From the NCBI RefSeq assembly GCF_027497195.1, contig NZ_CP114905.1:372001-436000 (forward strand): DNA of 64,000 nucleotides. The letters are read 5' to 3'. Positions 52,575 to 61,978 of this stretch are shown here, in pieces. Under the pieces are notes generated by a model, which searched no databases, was not told where the DNA came from, and saw only the letters and a program-made list of their open reading frames with translations. Within the stretch, counting starts at the first letter, position 1, and each line of letters starts with the position of its first letter. The stretch comes from Streptomyces sp. WMMC500 (GTDB lineage: Bacteria > Actinomycetota > Actinomycetes > Streptomycetales > Streptomycetaceae). A program made the translations under genes and the position numbers.

Positions 52575-54137
52575 TTAGGCACGGCCGCGCAGCTCGCGGC
52601 GGAGGATCTTGCCGCTCGCGGTGCGCGGCAGGGTGTCCACGAAGGCGTAGTCCGTGGGGCTCTTGTAGTCGGCGAGCCGGTCCTTGAGGAACGTCGTCAG
52701 CTCACGGGCCGTCGGCCGCTCCCCCGGCCGGGCGAGGACGTACGCCCGGACCGCCTCGCCGCGCACCCGGTCGGGCACCCCCACCACCGCGACCTCGGCC
52801 ACGGCCGGGTGCTTGCCCAGGGCGTTCTCGACCTCGGCCGGGTACACGTTCTCGCCGGCGACGAGGATGACGTCCTTGATGCGGTCGCGGACGTGGACGT
52901 AGCCGTCCTCGTCGAGGAAGCCCGCGTCGCCGGTGTGGAGCCAACTGTCGACGAGGGTGCGTGCGGTGTCGTCGGGACGGTTCCAGTAGCCGTCCATGAC
53001 GGCGGGGGTGTCGAGCAGGATCTCGCCGACCTCGCCGGCCGGCAGCGGCTCGCCGGCGCGGTCCACGACCTGGACGGCCACGCCGGGGTAGGCCCGGCCG
53101 GCGGCGGTGAGGCGGGGCCCGCCGGGCACGTGGTCGGCCGGCGGGAGGCAGAGGGCGGAGGCGCAGGTCTCGGTGAGGCCGAAGATCTGCGCGAACTCGC
53201 AGCCCATCATCTCCAGGCACCTGCGCAGCAGCGCTTCGGGCATCGGCGAGCCGCCGTAGACGACCTTGCGCAGACCCGCGAAGTCGGCCGGGCCGACGCC
53301 CGGTTCGTCAAGGAGGACCTGCAGCATGGAGGGCACCATCAGCGTGGTCGTGATGCCGGCCTCGCGGATCGTACGGAGGGTCCGGCCGCCCTCGAAGCCC
53401 TGCCCGAGCACGTTGACGGCCCCGGCGCGAAAGCCCTGGAGGAACCACCACGGGCCGCCGATGTGGTGCCCCGGCAGGACGTGCAGGACCCGGTCGTCCG
53501 CGTGCCAGTCGATCCAGTCCAGCCGGTGCCGGGCCAGCAGGTCGTTGATCGCCCAGTAGCTGCCCTGGCTGAGCACCACGCCCTTGGGCGCGCCGGTCGT
53601 GCCACTGGTGTAGATCTGCGTCAGCGGCTGACGGGGTCCGGGGACGGCGTCGGGGGCGGGATCGGTGGCGGGGTGGCCGGCGGTCCAGCCTGGGAAGCCG
53701 CCGTGCGGCGCGTCCTCGTCGAGGCCGATCACGGTGTGCAGCGCGGGGAGCGCGGGGCGGATCCCCTCGACACCGGGCAGCCGCCGGGCGTCGGTGATCA
53801 GCAGGACGGTCCCGGAGTCGCGCAGTACGTGCTCGATCTCGCCCGGGGTGAGCCGCGGGTCGACCGGGACCAGCACGGCGCCGGTCTTGGCACAGGCCAG
53901 GAGGAGGTCGTAGTAGTGCTCGGTGTCCTGGGCGAGGTACGCGACGCGGGAGCCGGCGGTGACGTCCGCGGCGGACAGTGCGTGGGCCGTACGGTTGCTG
54001 CGCCGGTGCAGGTCGAGGAAGGTGACGCGGCGGCCGGCGCACTCGACGGCGACGGCGTCGGGGCGGACCCCGGCGTGGTGGGCCGCGGTGGCGGCGATGG
54101 TGGGGAGCCGGACGGAGGTTCCCGTGGCATGGCTCAT
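52575..54137 (-). CDS. AMP-dependent acyl-CoA/acyl-ACP ligase (possible ScoC/FadD10 counterpart)
   Basis: A 520-aa adenylate-forming enzyme. QIYTSGTTGAPKGVVLS is the P-loop-like motif (about residue 170); FGLTETCASA, then HTGDAGFLDEDGYVHVRDRI and DVILVAGENVYPAEVE follow; TASGKILRRELRGRA carries the catalytic Lys. The start ATG overlaps the stop of the upstream synthase (ATGA), so they are translationally coupled. In isonitrile lipopeptide clusters a ligase of this fold loads the unsaturated acid onto a carrier protein for the FcoT-like and oxidase steps. This is the best candidate for that role. It could instead feed a starter acid to the synthase encoded just upstream. Confidence 0.9.
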   Translation of the reverse strand: MSHATGTSVRLPTIAATAAHHAGVRPDAVAVECAGRRVTFLDLHRRSNRTAHALSAADVTAGSRVAYLAQDTEHYYDLLLACAKTGAVLVPVDPRLTPGEIEHVLRDSGTVLLITDARRLPGVEGIRPALPALHTVIGLDEDAPHGGFPGWTAGHPATDPAPDAVPGPRQPLTQIYTSGTTGAPKGVVLSQGSYWAINDLLARHRLDWIDWHADDRVLHVLPGHHIGGPWWFLQGFRAGAVNVLGQGFEGGRTLRTIREAGITTTLMVPSMLQVLLDEPGVGPADFAGLRKVVYGGSPMPEALLRRCLEMMGCEFAQIFGLTETCASALCLPPADHVPGGPRLTAAGRAYPGVAVQVVDRAGEPLPAGEVGEILLDTPAVMDGYWNRPDDTARTLVDSWLHTGDAGFLDEDGYVHVRDRIKDVILVAGENVYPAEVENALGKHPAVAEVAVVGVPDRVRGEAVRAYVLARPGERPTARELTTFLKDRLADYKSPTDYAFVDTLPRTASGKILRRELRGRA

Positions 54138-57100
54138 CGCGTGTCTCCGTTCGTGCTCTCGGTGTTGTCGCCGCCCGCGGTGTTCCCCCGACCGGCAGCG
54201 GCGGTCAGTTGCCCGTCGACGAACGTCGCGAGCTGGGAGACGGACGGGTGGTCGAAGATGCTGGTGGCCGAGAGCGGCAGGCGGAAGCACAGCTCCAGCG
54301 CGTTCTTCAACTCGACGGCGGCCAGGGAGTCCAGGCCCACCTCGAAGAAGCGGGCGTCGGGTGACACCTCGTCGGCGCTGTCGTAGTGCAGCAGGTCGGC
54401 GATGAGCCCGCGGAGGACACGGGAGACGGTCTCCCGCCGCTCGGCCGGGGGGAGCGCCAGCAGGGCGTCCGGGTCGACGTCGGCGGTCCGGCGCCGCGGG
54501 CCGCGTACGACCTTCTGGTAGAGGGCGTTGTGCTGCGGACGGGTCGCGGCGAAACGGTCCCAGTCGACCTCGGCGATGGTGACCTGGGCTGGCGGCCGTT
54601 CCAGCAACCGGAACAGGGCGCGGATCCCGGCCGCCGGCCGGAAGAAGGTGAACCCCTGGCGTTCGACGTTCGCGGCGTGCTGCGCGTCCGCGGCGGCGGC
54701 CAGGCCGATCTCCCCCCAGGCGCCCCAGTTGACGCTCGTCCCGGGCAGCCCGGCGGCGTGGCGGCGGCACATCAGGGTGTCGAGGAACGCGCTGCCCGCC
54801 GCGTAGTTCGCCTGGCCGCCGTTGCCGAGGATCGAGGTCACGGTCGAATAGCCGATGAAGAACCGCAGTTCCGGGAGGGAGAGAGCGGCCTGGTGCAGCA
54901 GCCAACTGCCGTACACCTTGGTCCGGAATATCGTGTCGATGCTCTCCCAGGTCTGCGCCGCCACCGGCGCGTCGGCCAGTGTGCCCGCCGCGTGCACGAT
55001 GCCGCCGAGCGGCCACGCCCGGGCGCGCAGGTCCGTGAACACGCGCTCCACGTCCCCGGCGTCGCCGATGTCGGCCGCGTATGCGACGAGTTCGGTGTCC
55101 GGGCCGAGGCGGGCCCGGAGGGCGGCGAGATCCTCGTCCGCCGGGGTGTGCCGGCCCAGCAGGGCGATGTGGCGGGCGCCGAGGGCGGCGAGGCGCTCGG
55201 CGACGAGGCGGCCGAGCGCGCCGAACCCGCCGGTGACGAGATAGGTGTGGTCGGCGTCGATGTGGGCGGGCCGTGCCGCGGGCGGGGGTTCGGCGCCGAG
55301 CCAGTCGTCGAAACCGACCACGAGCTTGCCGACGTTGGTGCCGCGGCCGATCGCCCTGCACGCCTCGTCGACCTCGTCGACGGCGTAGACGGTGGTGGGG
55401 AGGGGGGTCAGCTCCCCGGCGTCCGTCAGCTCCATGACGGGGCCGAGCACGTCCCGGATCAGCCGCAGGCGCTGTTCGGCGGTGAAGTGCATGAAGTCGA
55501 AGGTGTGATAGGCGACGTCGGGCCGGACCCGGCGGATCTCGTCCGGAGTCCAGGTGCCGACGTTTCCCAGTTCGACGAAGCGGCCGTCGCGCCCGAGGGA
55601 GCGGAGGCTGGACTCGACGCGGTCGCCGCCGAGGCTGTGGAGCACGATGTCCGCGCCGTGGCCGTCCGTTGCGGCCAGCACCTCGTCGGGGAAGGTGAGC
55701 GTGCGGGAGTTCATGACGTGGCGGATGCCCTGGGCCCGCAGCAGCGACCACTTCTGCGGGCTGGCGGTGGTCAGCACCTCCGCGCCGGCCCGCTGCGCGA
55801 GCCGCACCGCGGCCTGGCCGACTCCGCCGGCCGCGGAGTGGATCAGGACCCGGTCGCCGCGCCGCATCCCCGCCAGGTCGTGCAGCGCGTGGTGGGCGGT
55901 GAGGTACGCGATGGGCAGAGCGGCGGCCTCGGCGAAGCCGAGCCGCGCGGGCTTGCGGACCGCGGTCTCCGACTCGACCGTCACCTCCCGGCGCAGCACA
56001 CCGAGGTGCGCCGCGACGACGGCGTCACCCACCCGGAACGCGGCGTCGGGCCCGGCGGCCGTCACCACGCCCGCGCACTCCATTCCCAGCGGAAGCTCCG
56101 CCAGCGCATCCGGGACCTCTTCGGCCGCGCGGTGCAGCCCCAGGGCGTTCGCCGCATCCACGTAGTTCAGGCCCGCCGCGTGGACCCGCACACGGGTCCG
56201 GCCGCCCGTGGGAGCGGGCTCCTCCGCCAGCGGCACCGCGACGACGCCGATCTGCCCGTCCCCCGTGACCAGCTCGACCTCGGTGCGCGGGCCGCCAAGC
56301 TCGGTGGACACGCGGCGCACGTGCCGCACCCCCGAGCGGTAGGCCACCTGGAAGTCGGCGGAGTCCATGGCGGTCCACTCGTCCAGCAGCCACGGATAAC
56401 CGGCGCCGGCGTCGGCGCCGTCCGCGGCCGGTCGCGGCAGATCGACGAGGGTGACGCCGTACGACGGGTACTCGGTCCACATCACGTGCCCGAACCCCCA
56501 CAGCGTGGCGGCCGCCGGAGGCACCTGCCCGACACCGTCCGGTCCTTCCGGCCGGTCGCCGGGGACCCACTGGCCGGCCTCGGTGACCAGCCACAGCCGC
56601 TGCGCCTGCCCGAACCCCGTCTCCTCCAGCGCGTCGCGCAGCGCCAGCAGGTCGCGGTAGTTGCGTTCGCACTCGGCGGGCAGCGGTTCCCCGGGCTCCT
56701 GCGGCGGCCGCCAGAACCAGCACACGTCGGTGGGTCGCTTCCGCAGGAGCGCGACGGCCTCGGCGGTGGTGGCGGCGACCGACAGGGTCACGTCGCGCTC
56801 CTTGGCGGGCCCGGCCAGGGCGTCGAGGCCGGCGGGCGGGGCGCCGACGAGCAGCACCCGGCGCGGCTCGCCCGCGCCGGTCTGCAGCGAGCGCTTGACC
56901 CACCGCACCTCGGCGTACATCCGGTCGCGGTCGGGGGCGGCGTTCGCGACCCGCCGCAGGGTGAGGCCCTCCAGGACGAAGACCGTACGGTCCCCGTCCA
57001 GGATCAGGAGATCCACCGTGGGCAGCTCCCCTTCCTCACCGGCGGCGGGCGGGGTGGTGCGCAGGACGCTGCGCAGGGTGTGGCCGCGGGGCTTCCGCAG

Positions 57101-60100
57101 CAGCCGGCAGCGGCCGAATCCCACGGGCATGGCGAGGGTGTCGTCGGCGGCGAGCGCGGTGAGGGTCTGGAGTGCGGCGTCGAGGACGGCGGGCGGCAGG
57201 TGCTCCGCCGAAGTCGCCTCCCTGCCGCGCAGATCGCCGACGGCGAGGTGGTCGCCGTACCTGTCGATGCTCCGTACGCCCTGGTAGTGCGGGCCGTACT
57301 CCACGCCCAGCTCGGCGAAGTCCGCGTAGAGGTCGTCGGCCGGCCGCCGGGAGCGGGGCTCGCCCGCCCGGTCCGCCAGGACGTGCAGGGACCGTGCCGT
57401 CTCGTCGAGTCCGGCCGCGGCGCCGGTGTCCGCGAGCCCGTCGGCGTCGACGGTGGCGGTGAAGTGGCGCCGTTCGAGGGGCGCGGCGCCCGGGTCCTCA
57501 CTCTCCACCAGGCTGACGATCTCCACCTCCGCGGGCTCTCCCGGGCCGGTGCGCAGCCGCGTGCGCAGCTCGACGGTGCCCTCGTCGGGGAGGAGCAGTG
57601 CCTCGTGGATGGTCACGCCGGTGACGGGGAGACTCGTCTCGCCGTACACCGCGTCCTGGAGCGCGAGCACCGTCTCCACATAGCCGGCGGCGGGGAAGAC
57701 GACCCGGCCCATCACCTTGTGGTCGGCGAGATAGGGCCGGCGGGCGTCGAGCCGGGTGGAGAACGTCCGTATCCCGGCGGCGCGCTGCTCGTCGGTGGAG
57801 ACCTCGCGGCCGAGGAGGGGGTGTACGCCGCCACCGCCGCGGGCCGCGTCGGCGCCGCCCGGGGCGGGGAGCCAGTGCCGGCGGCGGTCGAAGGCGTACG
57901 TCGGCAGCGTGAGCCGGGTGGGCGGGCGGTCGCCGTAGTAGCCGGCCCAGGACACGGGGACGCCGGCGGCGTAGAGCTGGGCGAGGGACTGGCGGGCCAC
58001 GGTGCCGTCGGCGTCCTCGGCGTGCAGGCTGCTCAGCCACAGGTGATCACCGGGTGCGTCGAGGACCTGCTTGCCCATGCCGATCAGCTCACTCGCCGGG
58101 CCGGCCTCCAGGAAGGCGTGCCGGCCCCGCTCGGCGACGGCGCGTACGCCCTCTTCGAACCTCACCGGCTCGCGCAGGTGGCGGGCCCAGTAGTCAGGGG
58201 TGGACAGCTCTGCGGGGTCGGCGACCCGGCCGGTCAGGTTGGAGACGAGGGTGAACTCGGGCGGGTGGAAGGTGAGCCCCCCGGCGACCGAGCGCAGCTC
58301 CTCGGTGGCCTCGGCCATCAGCGGCGAGTGCGAGGCGCAGGACACGGCGAGCCGCCGCGTCTTGACCCCGCGCCCGGCCAGGGCCTCCTCGACGCTCTCC
58401 AGGGACGCCTTGCCGCCGGAGAGGACGATCTGCCGGGCGCCGTTGACGGCGGCCACCGACAGGTCGTCGTGCTCCGCCAGCAGGTCGGCGACCTCGGCCG
58501 GCGACGCCTCCGCGGCGGCCATGGCGCCGGGCGGCGAGGCGTCCATGAGGCGGGCCCGGGCGGCCATGAGGGTGACGGCGTCGTCGAGGGAGAACAGGCC
58601 GGCGACAGTGGCGGCGACGATCTCGCCGATGCTGTGGCCCGCCAGGACCGACGGCCGGATGCCCCAGGAGAGCCAGAGCCGGGCCACGGCGTACTCCAGC
58701 GCGAAGAGCGCGGGCTGCATGTACCGGATCTGGTGGATCAGCTCGGCGTCGTCCGCGTCGCCGAGCACCATGTCCCGTATCGACCGGCCCAGGTGCGGCG
58801 TGAACAGCCGGTCGCAGGCGTCGAGGTGCTCGCGGAAGGCGGCGAATCGCTCGTACAACGGCCGCCCCATGCCCACGTACTGGGTGCCGCCGCCGGAGAA
58901 GAGGAACGCCACCTGGGGGGCGGCGGACGGCCGGCCCGGCCGGGTGGAGCGGGTCAGGGCGTTGTCGAGGAACCGGGCGACGTCGTCGTGGTCGCGGACG
59001 ACTCCCGCGGTGCGCAGGTCGAAGTGGGCCCGGGCGGTGGCGGCGGCGTGGCACAGGTCGGCCACGTCGGTCTCGGGGCGGTCGCGCAGGAGTCGCTGGT
59101 AACGCTGGACCTGCCCGCGCAGCGCGCCGGGGCTCCGCGCGGAGAGAGTGAGGACGTGTGCCTCGCCGGGAGGGGCGGGAGCCGCCGGCCCGGCGGGGGT
59201 TTCCGGGGGCGCTTCTTCGAGTACGACCGAACCGATGATGCCCGTCAGGCCGAACGAACTCACCACCGCCCGCCGGGTGTCGGCGGTCCACGGGCGTTTC
59301 TCGGTGGGGACGGTGACGGGGAGGTCTTCCCAGGGGATGCGCTGGGACGGAGTGTCGAGGTTCAGGTGCGGATAGAGCGCGCCCTCCTGCATCTGCAGAA
59401 CGGTCTTGATGACGCCGCCGATCCCCGCGGCCGACTCCATGTGCCCGATGTTCGTCTTGAGAGAGGCGACCGCCAGCGGGTTCTCGCGGGTGTGCGAGTC
59501 GCCGAACACGGCACCCAGGGCGCCCATCTCGATCGGGTCGCCGAGCGGCGTGCCCGTGCCGTGGGCCTCGACGTACGAGACGTCTCCCGGCTCCAGACCG
59601 GCGCTCGCCACGGCCGTGCGGATCAGCCGCTCCTGGGCGGTGCCGTTGGGCACCATGAGGGAGCTGCTCTCGCCGTCCTGGCCCACCGCGGAGCCGCGCA
59701 CGAGGGCGTAGATCCGGTCGCCGTCGCGTCGTGCGTCGGAGAGCCGCTTGAGCACGATGACGCCGCAGCCCTCGCTGCGGCAGTAGCCGTCGGCCGCGTC
59801 GTCGAAGGTCTTGCACACGCCGTCGGGGGCGAGCATGTTTCCGCTGCTGGCCATGGCGTACGGGCGCGGGCTGTGGATGGTGTTGACCCCGCCGCAGAGC
59901 GCGAGGTCGGTCTCGCCGGCCCGCAGACCCTGCGCGGCGAGGTGCACCGCGACCAGGGACGCCGAACAGGCGGTGTCCACCGTCATGCAGGGACCGCGCC
60001 AGCCCAGGAAGTAGGAGAGCCGGCCGGAGAGCGCGCTGAACGTCGCCCCGGTGGCCATGTAGGTGTTCAGTTCGTCCACGGAGTACGCGGACATCTCCCC

Positions 60101-60502
60101 GACGTAGTCGACGTTGCTGACGGCCATGTAGACGCCGCCGGTGCCGTGGCGCAGCGGGACCGGGTCGATGCCGGCGTCCTCCAGCGCCTCCCAGGCGACC
60201 TCCAGGGCAACCCGGTGCTGGGGATCGACGTAATCGGCCTCCTTCGGCGAGATGTTGAAGAACTTCGCGTCGAAGTGGTCCACCTTGTCGATGAACCCGC
60301 CCTGCGCGCACCGGATGACGCCCGGGGCTCCGGGGCCGTCCTGGTCCGCGTCCACCGGGTCCCACCGGTCGGTGGGCAGAGGCCGCAGGCCGGAGCGCCC
60401 GTCGCGGAGGAACTCGGCGAATCCACCGGGTGTGGTGTTGCCGCCGGGGAACCGCAGGCCGATACCGACGACGGCGATGGGCTCCGCATGGGGTGTGGAC
60501 AT
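54134..60502 (-). CDS. Stand-alone type I polyketide synthase: KS-AT-DH-ER-KR-ACP, atypical AT and KR
   Basis: A 2122-aa fully reducing module with no N- or C-terminal docking segment. KS: DTACSASLV with C179. AT: FLFSGGGTQYVGMG, GHSIGE (about 620) and, in the specificity position, CASHS (about 722), neither HAFH nor YASH, so the extender cannot be read with confidence. DH: DHKVMGRVVFP (about 926) and VLDAALQ. ER: HAAGLNYVDAANALGLH, then SAAGGVGQAAVRLAQ (about 1560). KR: GGFGALGRLV; LAD replaces LDD, and the active-site stretch NYAAGSAFLD has Ser where the catalytic-tetrad Asn is expected. ACP: VGLDSLAAVELKN (about 2055). The style differs from the two other synthases and resembles iterative, highly reducing enzymes. 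It starts 25 bp after the FcoT-like gene, with GGGAG before ATG 60502. Confidence 0.9.
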   Translation of the reverse strand: MSTPHAEPIAVVGIGLRFPGGNTTPGGFAEFLRDGRSGLRPLPTDRWDPVDADQDGPGAPGVIRCAQGGFIDKVDHFDAKFFNISPKEADYVDPQHRVALEVAWEALEDAGIDPVPLRHGTGGVYMAVSNVDYVGEMSAYSVDELNTYMATGATFSALSGRLSYFLGWRGPCMTVDTACSASLVAVHLAAQGLRAGETDLALCGGVNTIHSPRPYAMASSGNMLAPDGVCKTFDDAADGYCRSEGCGVIVLKRLSDARRDGDRIYALVRGSAVGQDGESSSLMVPNGTAQERLIRTAVASAGLEPGDVSYVEAHGTGTPLGDPIEMGALGAVFGDSHTRENPLAVASLKTNIGHMESAAGIGGVIKTVLQMQEGALYPHLNLDTPSQRIPWEDLPVTVPTEKRPWTADTRRAVVSSFGLTGIIGSVVLEEAPPETPAGPAAPAPPGEAHVLTLSARSPGALRGQVQRYQRLLRDRPETDVADLCHAAATARAHFDLRTAGVVRDHDDVARFLDNALTRSTRPGRPSAAPQVAFLFSGGGTQYVGMGRPLYERFAAFREHLDACDRLFTPHLGRSIRDMVLGDADDAELIHQIRYMQPALFALEYAVARLWLSWGIRPSVLAGHSIGEIVAATVAGLFSLDDAVTLMAARARLMDASPPGAMAAAEASPAEVADLLAEHDDLSVAAVNGARQIVLSGGKASLESVEEALAGRGVKTRRLAVSCASHSPLMAEATEELRSVAGGLTFHPPEFTLVSNLTGRVADPAELSTPDYWARHLREPVRFEEGVRAVAERGRHAFLEAGPASELIGMGKQVLDAPGDHLWLSSLHAEDADGTVARQSLAQLYAAGVPVSWAGYYGDRPPTRLTLPTYAFDRRRHWLPAPGGADAARGGGGVHPLLGREVSTDEQRAAGIRTFSTRLDARRPYLADHKVMGRVVFPAAGYVETVLALQDAVYGETSLPVTGVTIHEALLLPDEGTVELRTRLRTGPGEPAEVEIVSLVESEDPGAAPLERRHFTATVDADGLADTGAAAGLDETARSLHVLADRAGEPRSRRPADDLYADFAELGVEYGPHYQGVRSIDRYGDHLAVGDLRGREATSAEHLPPAVLDAALQTLTALAADDTLAMPVGFGRCRLLRKPRGHTLRSVLRTTPPAAGEEGELPTVDLLILDGDRTVFVLEGLTLRRVANAAPDRDRMYAEVRWVKRSLQTGAGEPRRVLLVGAPPAGLDALAGPAKERDVTLSVAATTAEAVALLRKRPTDVCWFWRPPQEPGEPLPAECERNYRDLLALRDALEETGFGQAQRLWLVTEAGQWVPGDRPEGPDGVGQVPPAAATLWGFGHVMWTEYPSYGVTLVDLPRPAADGADAGAGYPWLLDEWTAMDSADFQVAYRSGVRHVRRVSTELGGPRTEVELVTGDGQIGVVAVPLAEEPAPTGGRTRVRVHAAGLNYVDAANALGLHRAAEEVPDALAELPLGMECAGVVTAAGPDAAFRVGDAVVAAHLGVLRREVTVESETAVRKPARLGFAEAAALPIAYLTAHHALHDLAGMRRGDRVLIHSAAGGVGQAAVRLAQRAGAEVLTTASPQKWSLLRAQGIRHVMNSRTLTFPDEVLAATDGHGADIVLHSLGGDRVESSLRSLGRDGRFVELGNVGTWTPDEIRRVRPDVAYHTFDFMHFTAEQRLRLIRDVLGPVMELTDAGELTPLPTTVYAVDEVDEACRAIGRGTNVGKLVVGFDDWLGAEPPPAARPAHIDADHTYLVTGGFGALGRLVAERLAALGARHIALLGRHTPADEDLAALRARLGPDTELVAYAADIGDAGDVERVFTDLRARAWPLGGIVHAAGTLADAPVAAQTWESIDTIFRTKVYGSWLLHQAALSLPELRFFIGYSTVTSILGNGGQANYAAGSAFLDTLMCRRHAAGLPGTSVNWGAWGEIGLAAAADAQHAANVERQGFTFFRPAAGIRALFRLLERPPAQVTIAEVDWDRFAATRPQHNALYQKVVRGPRRRTADVDPDALLALPPAERRETVSRVLRGLIADLLHYDSADEVSPDARFFEVGLDSLAAVELKNALELCFRLPLSATSIFDHPSVSQLATFVDGQLTAAAGRGNTAGGDNTESTNGDTR

Positions 60503-60527
60503 GTCCGTACTCCCGTGTCATCCGTGG

Positions 60528-61091
60528 TCAGGTCTGGACGGGCTCCACCGCCGGGGCGGCGGAGCCCGCGGCGCCGGCGGGGGCCTTCACGGCGACCAGC
60601 ACCTTGCCGTGTGCGGCGACCTCCTCCGTCTCGCCGAACCGGCACGTCGTACGGAAGAACAGGAACGGCCCGTTTCCCCAGTCGCCCTGGAACGCCTCGA
60701 CGACGTCGAGTTCTCCCCAGAAACGGCGGCCGCGCATGGACCGGCGGAAGGAACTGTGGAAGTCGACGATGAACATGTCCTCCAACTGCCGCGCCCAGAA
60801 GTCGTCCAGGGACCAGCCGGCGAAGGATCGCGTCAGCCGCTCGTGGACCGACTTCGCCATGAGGAGGTAGACCATCTGGTTGTAGCAGATGTTGAACTCG
60901 ACGGCGTTGAAGTGCCCGGTGTCGTCGATGTAGCAGGATTCGGGGATGTGGAAGCTGCCGCGTACGCCGATCCGCCCGCCCTCGTCCACCGGATCTCCCT
61001 TGGCCGTCACGGTGGCAGAACCCAGATACCGGCAGTGGGGCTTGTAGACCCGGAGAACGCGTGCCAGCAATGCGTCGTCGCCGACGGTCAC
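60528..61091 (-). CDS. FcoT-like hot-dog protein (ScoD/Rv0098-type, glycine adduct-forming thioesterase homologue)
   Basis: A 187-aa protein close in length to mycobacterial FcoT (Rv0098). The segments [18 protein letters not shown], then [20 protein letters not shown] and [20 protein letters not shown] mark the family. FcoT was first called a long-chain acyl-CoA thioesterase. In isonitrile lipopeptide pathways its homologue (ScoD) adds glycine to the beta carbon of an alpha,beta-unsaturated acyl-ACP. The GTG start overlaps the stop of the oxidase gene (GTGA), so the two are translationally coupled, as the Rv0097-Rv0098 gene order predicts. It should act between carrier-bound enoyl thioester and the oxidase. 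The exact catalytic residues were not checked by alignment. Confidence 0.85.
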   Translation of the reverse strand: MTVGDDALLARVLRVYKPHCRYLGSATVTAKGDPVDEGGRIGVRGSFHIPESCYIDDTGHFNAVEFNICYNQMVYLLMAKSVHERLTRSFAGWSLDDFWARQLEDMFIVDFHSSFRRSMRGRRFWGELDVVEAFQGDWGNGPFLFFRTTCRFGETEEVAAHGKVLVAVKAPAGAAGSAAPAVEPVQT

Positions 61092-61978
61092 GGCTGCCCG
61101 ATACCGGGGTAGAACTCGTACTCGTCGTGGACCGTCACACGGAAGGACACCGTGGGCTCGGGATTGACCGTGTGCAGGGCGCGGTGCACCAGGCTGCGGT
61201 TGTCCCAGACCAGCAGGTCCCCCTCGTCGAACCGCTGCAGGTGGATGCCGGGGTGGGTGAAGGTGGCGTCGGCCTGGCCGGACGCCTCGAAGAGATCCTC
61301 CAGCAGCCCGTCGCGCAGCGCCTTGCCGTCGCCGTCCACGAGTTGGTAGCTGACCGCTTCGCTGATGTAGAGCACCGGCCGGCCGGTGACCGGGTGCGGA
61401 AACACGGTGGGGTGGGCGACCCCCGGGGTCGTTTCCTCGATCTCCGCGATGATCTCGGATATCGGACGGTAGACGTCGGTCGGCCGTATCTTGAAGTACC
61501 GCCGCACGCTGTTCATGACGCGGCTGCCCGCGATCTCGTTCTTCAGCGTTTCCGGAAGTTCCTCGTACGCCTTCTCCAGGTCGATGAAGAAGGTGCCGCG
61601 CTCTCCGCGCGGAATGACCTGGGGATAGATCAGGGTCAGGCCGAACGGGCGCGGCATGAAGGAGTAGTCGTGGTGCCAGAACTTCCCCGTCTGCGGGACG
61701 CCGACCTGCTCCCCCTCCTTCTTCACGTTGGAGGAGACGAAGATCTCCCGGTGCTCGGGGTGGTGGTACATCGGCTGGTAGTAGGTCTCCACCTCGCCGA
61801 GTCGCCTGCCCAGCGCCACGAAGTCGGCCGGGTCCAGCTTCTGGTTCTTCAGCACCACGATCTTGTGGGTGTAGACGAGCTGCTTCAGCGACGCGAGGTC
61901 CGCGTCCGGTGCGCCGAGGACGTCCATCTCGTCGACGGCCACACCCATCAGGGACTTCTCTTGCGGAATAGTGATCAC
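61088..61978 (-). CDS. Isonitrile-forming non-heme iron/2-oxoglutarate oxidase (ScoE/Rv0097-like)
   Basis: A 296-aa TauD-fold dioxygenase. The iron triad is visible: H102 and D104 in [10 protein letters not shown] and H265 in [11 protein letters not shown]280 in [10 protein letters not shown] should bind 2-oxoglutarate. The segment [20 protein letters not shown], with its Tyr pair, is specific to the ScoE/Rv0097 group rather than taurine dioxygenase. In that group the enzyme converts an N-carboxymethyl-3-amino acid (the glycine adduct) to a 3-isocyano acid with two rounds of oxidation and loss of CO2. GTG 61978 has GGAG 8 bases upstream. It is the first gene of the leftward cluster. Confidence 0.87.
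   Translation of the reverse strand: MITIPQEKSLMGVAVDEMDVLGAPDADLASLKQLVYTHKIVVLKNQKLDPADFVALGRRLGEVETYYQPMYHHPEHREIFVSSNVKKEGEQVGVPQTGKFWHHDYSFMPRPFGLTLIYPQVIPRGERGTFFIDLEKAYEELPETLKNEIAGSRVMNSVRRYFKIRPTDVYRPISEIIAEIEETTPGVAHPTVFPHPVTGRPVLYISEAVSYQLVDGDGKALRDGLLEDLFEASGQADATFTHPGIHLQRFDEGDLLVWDNRSLVHRALHTVNPEPTVSFRVTVHDEYEFYPGIGQP

Noticed and set aside
54386..60772. Very long open frame on the + strand opposite the stand-alone PKS
   Set aside because: It mirrors the PKS codons; its translation is Arg/Gly/His-rich with no family resemblance. Such antisense frames are normal in GC-rich coding DNA. The same holds for the long + strand frames across 39077-45766.
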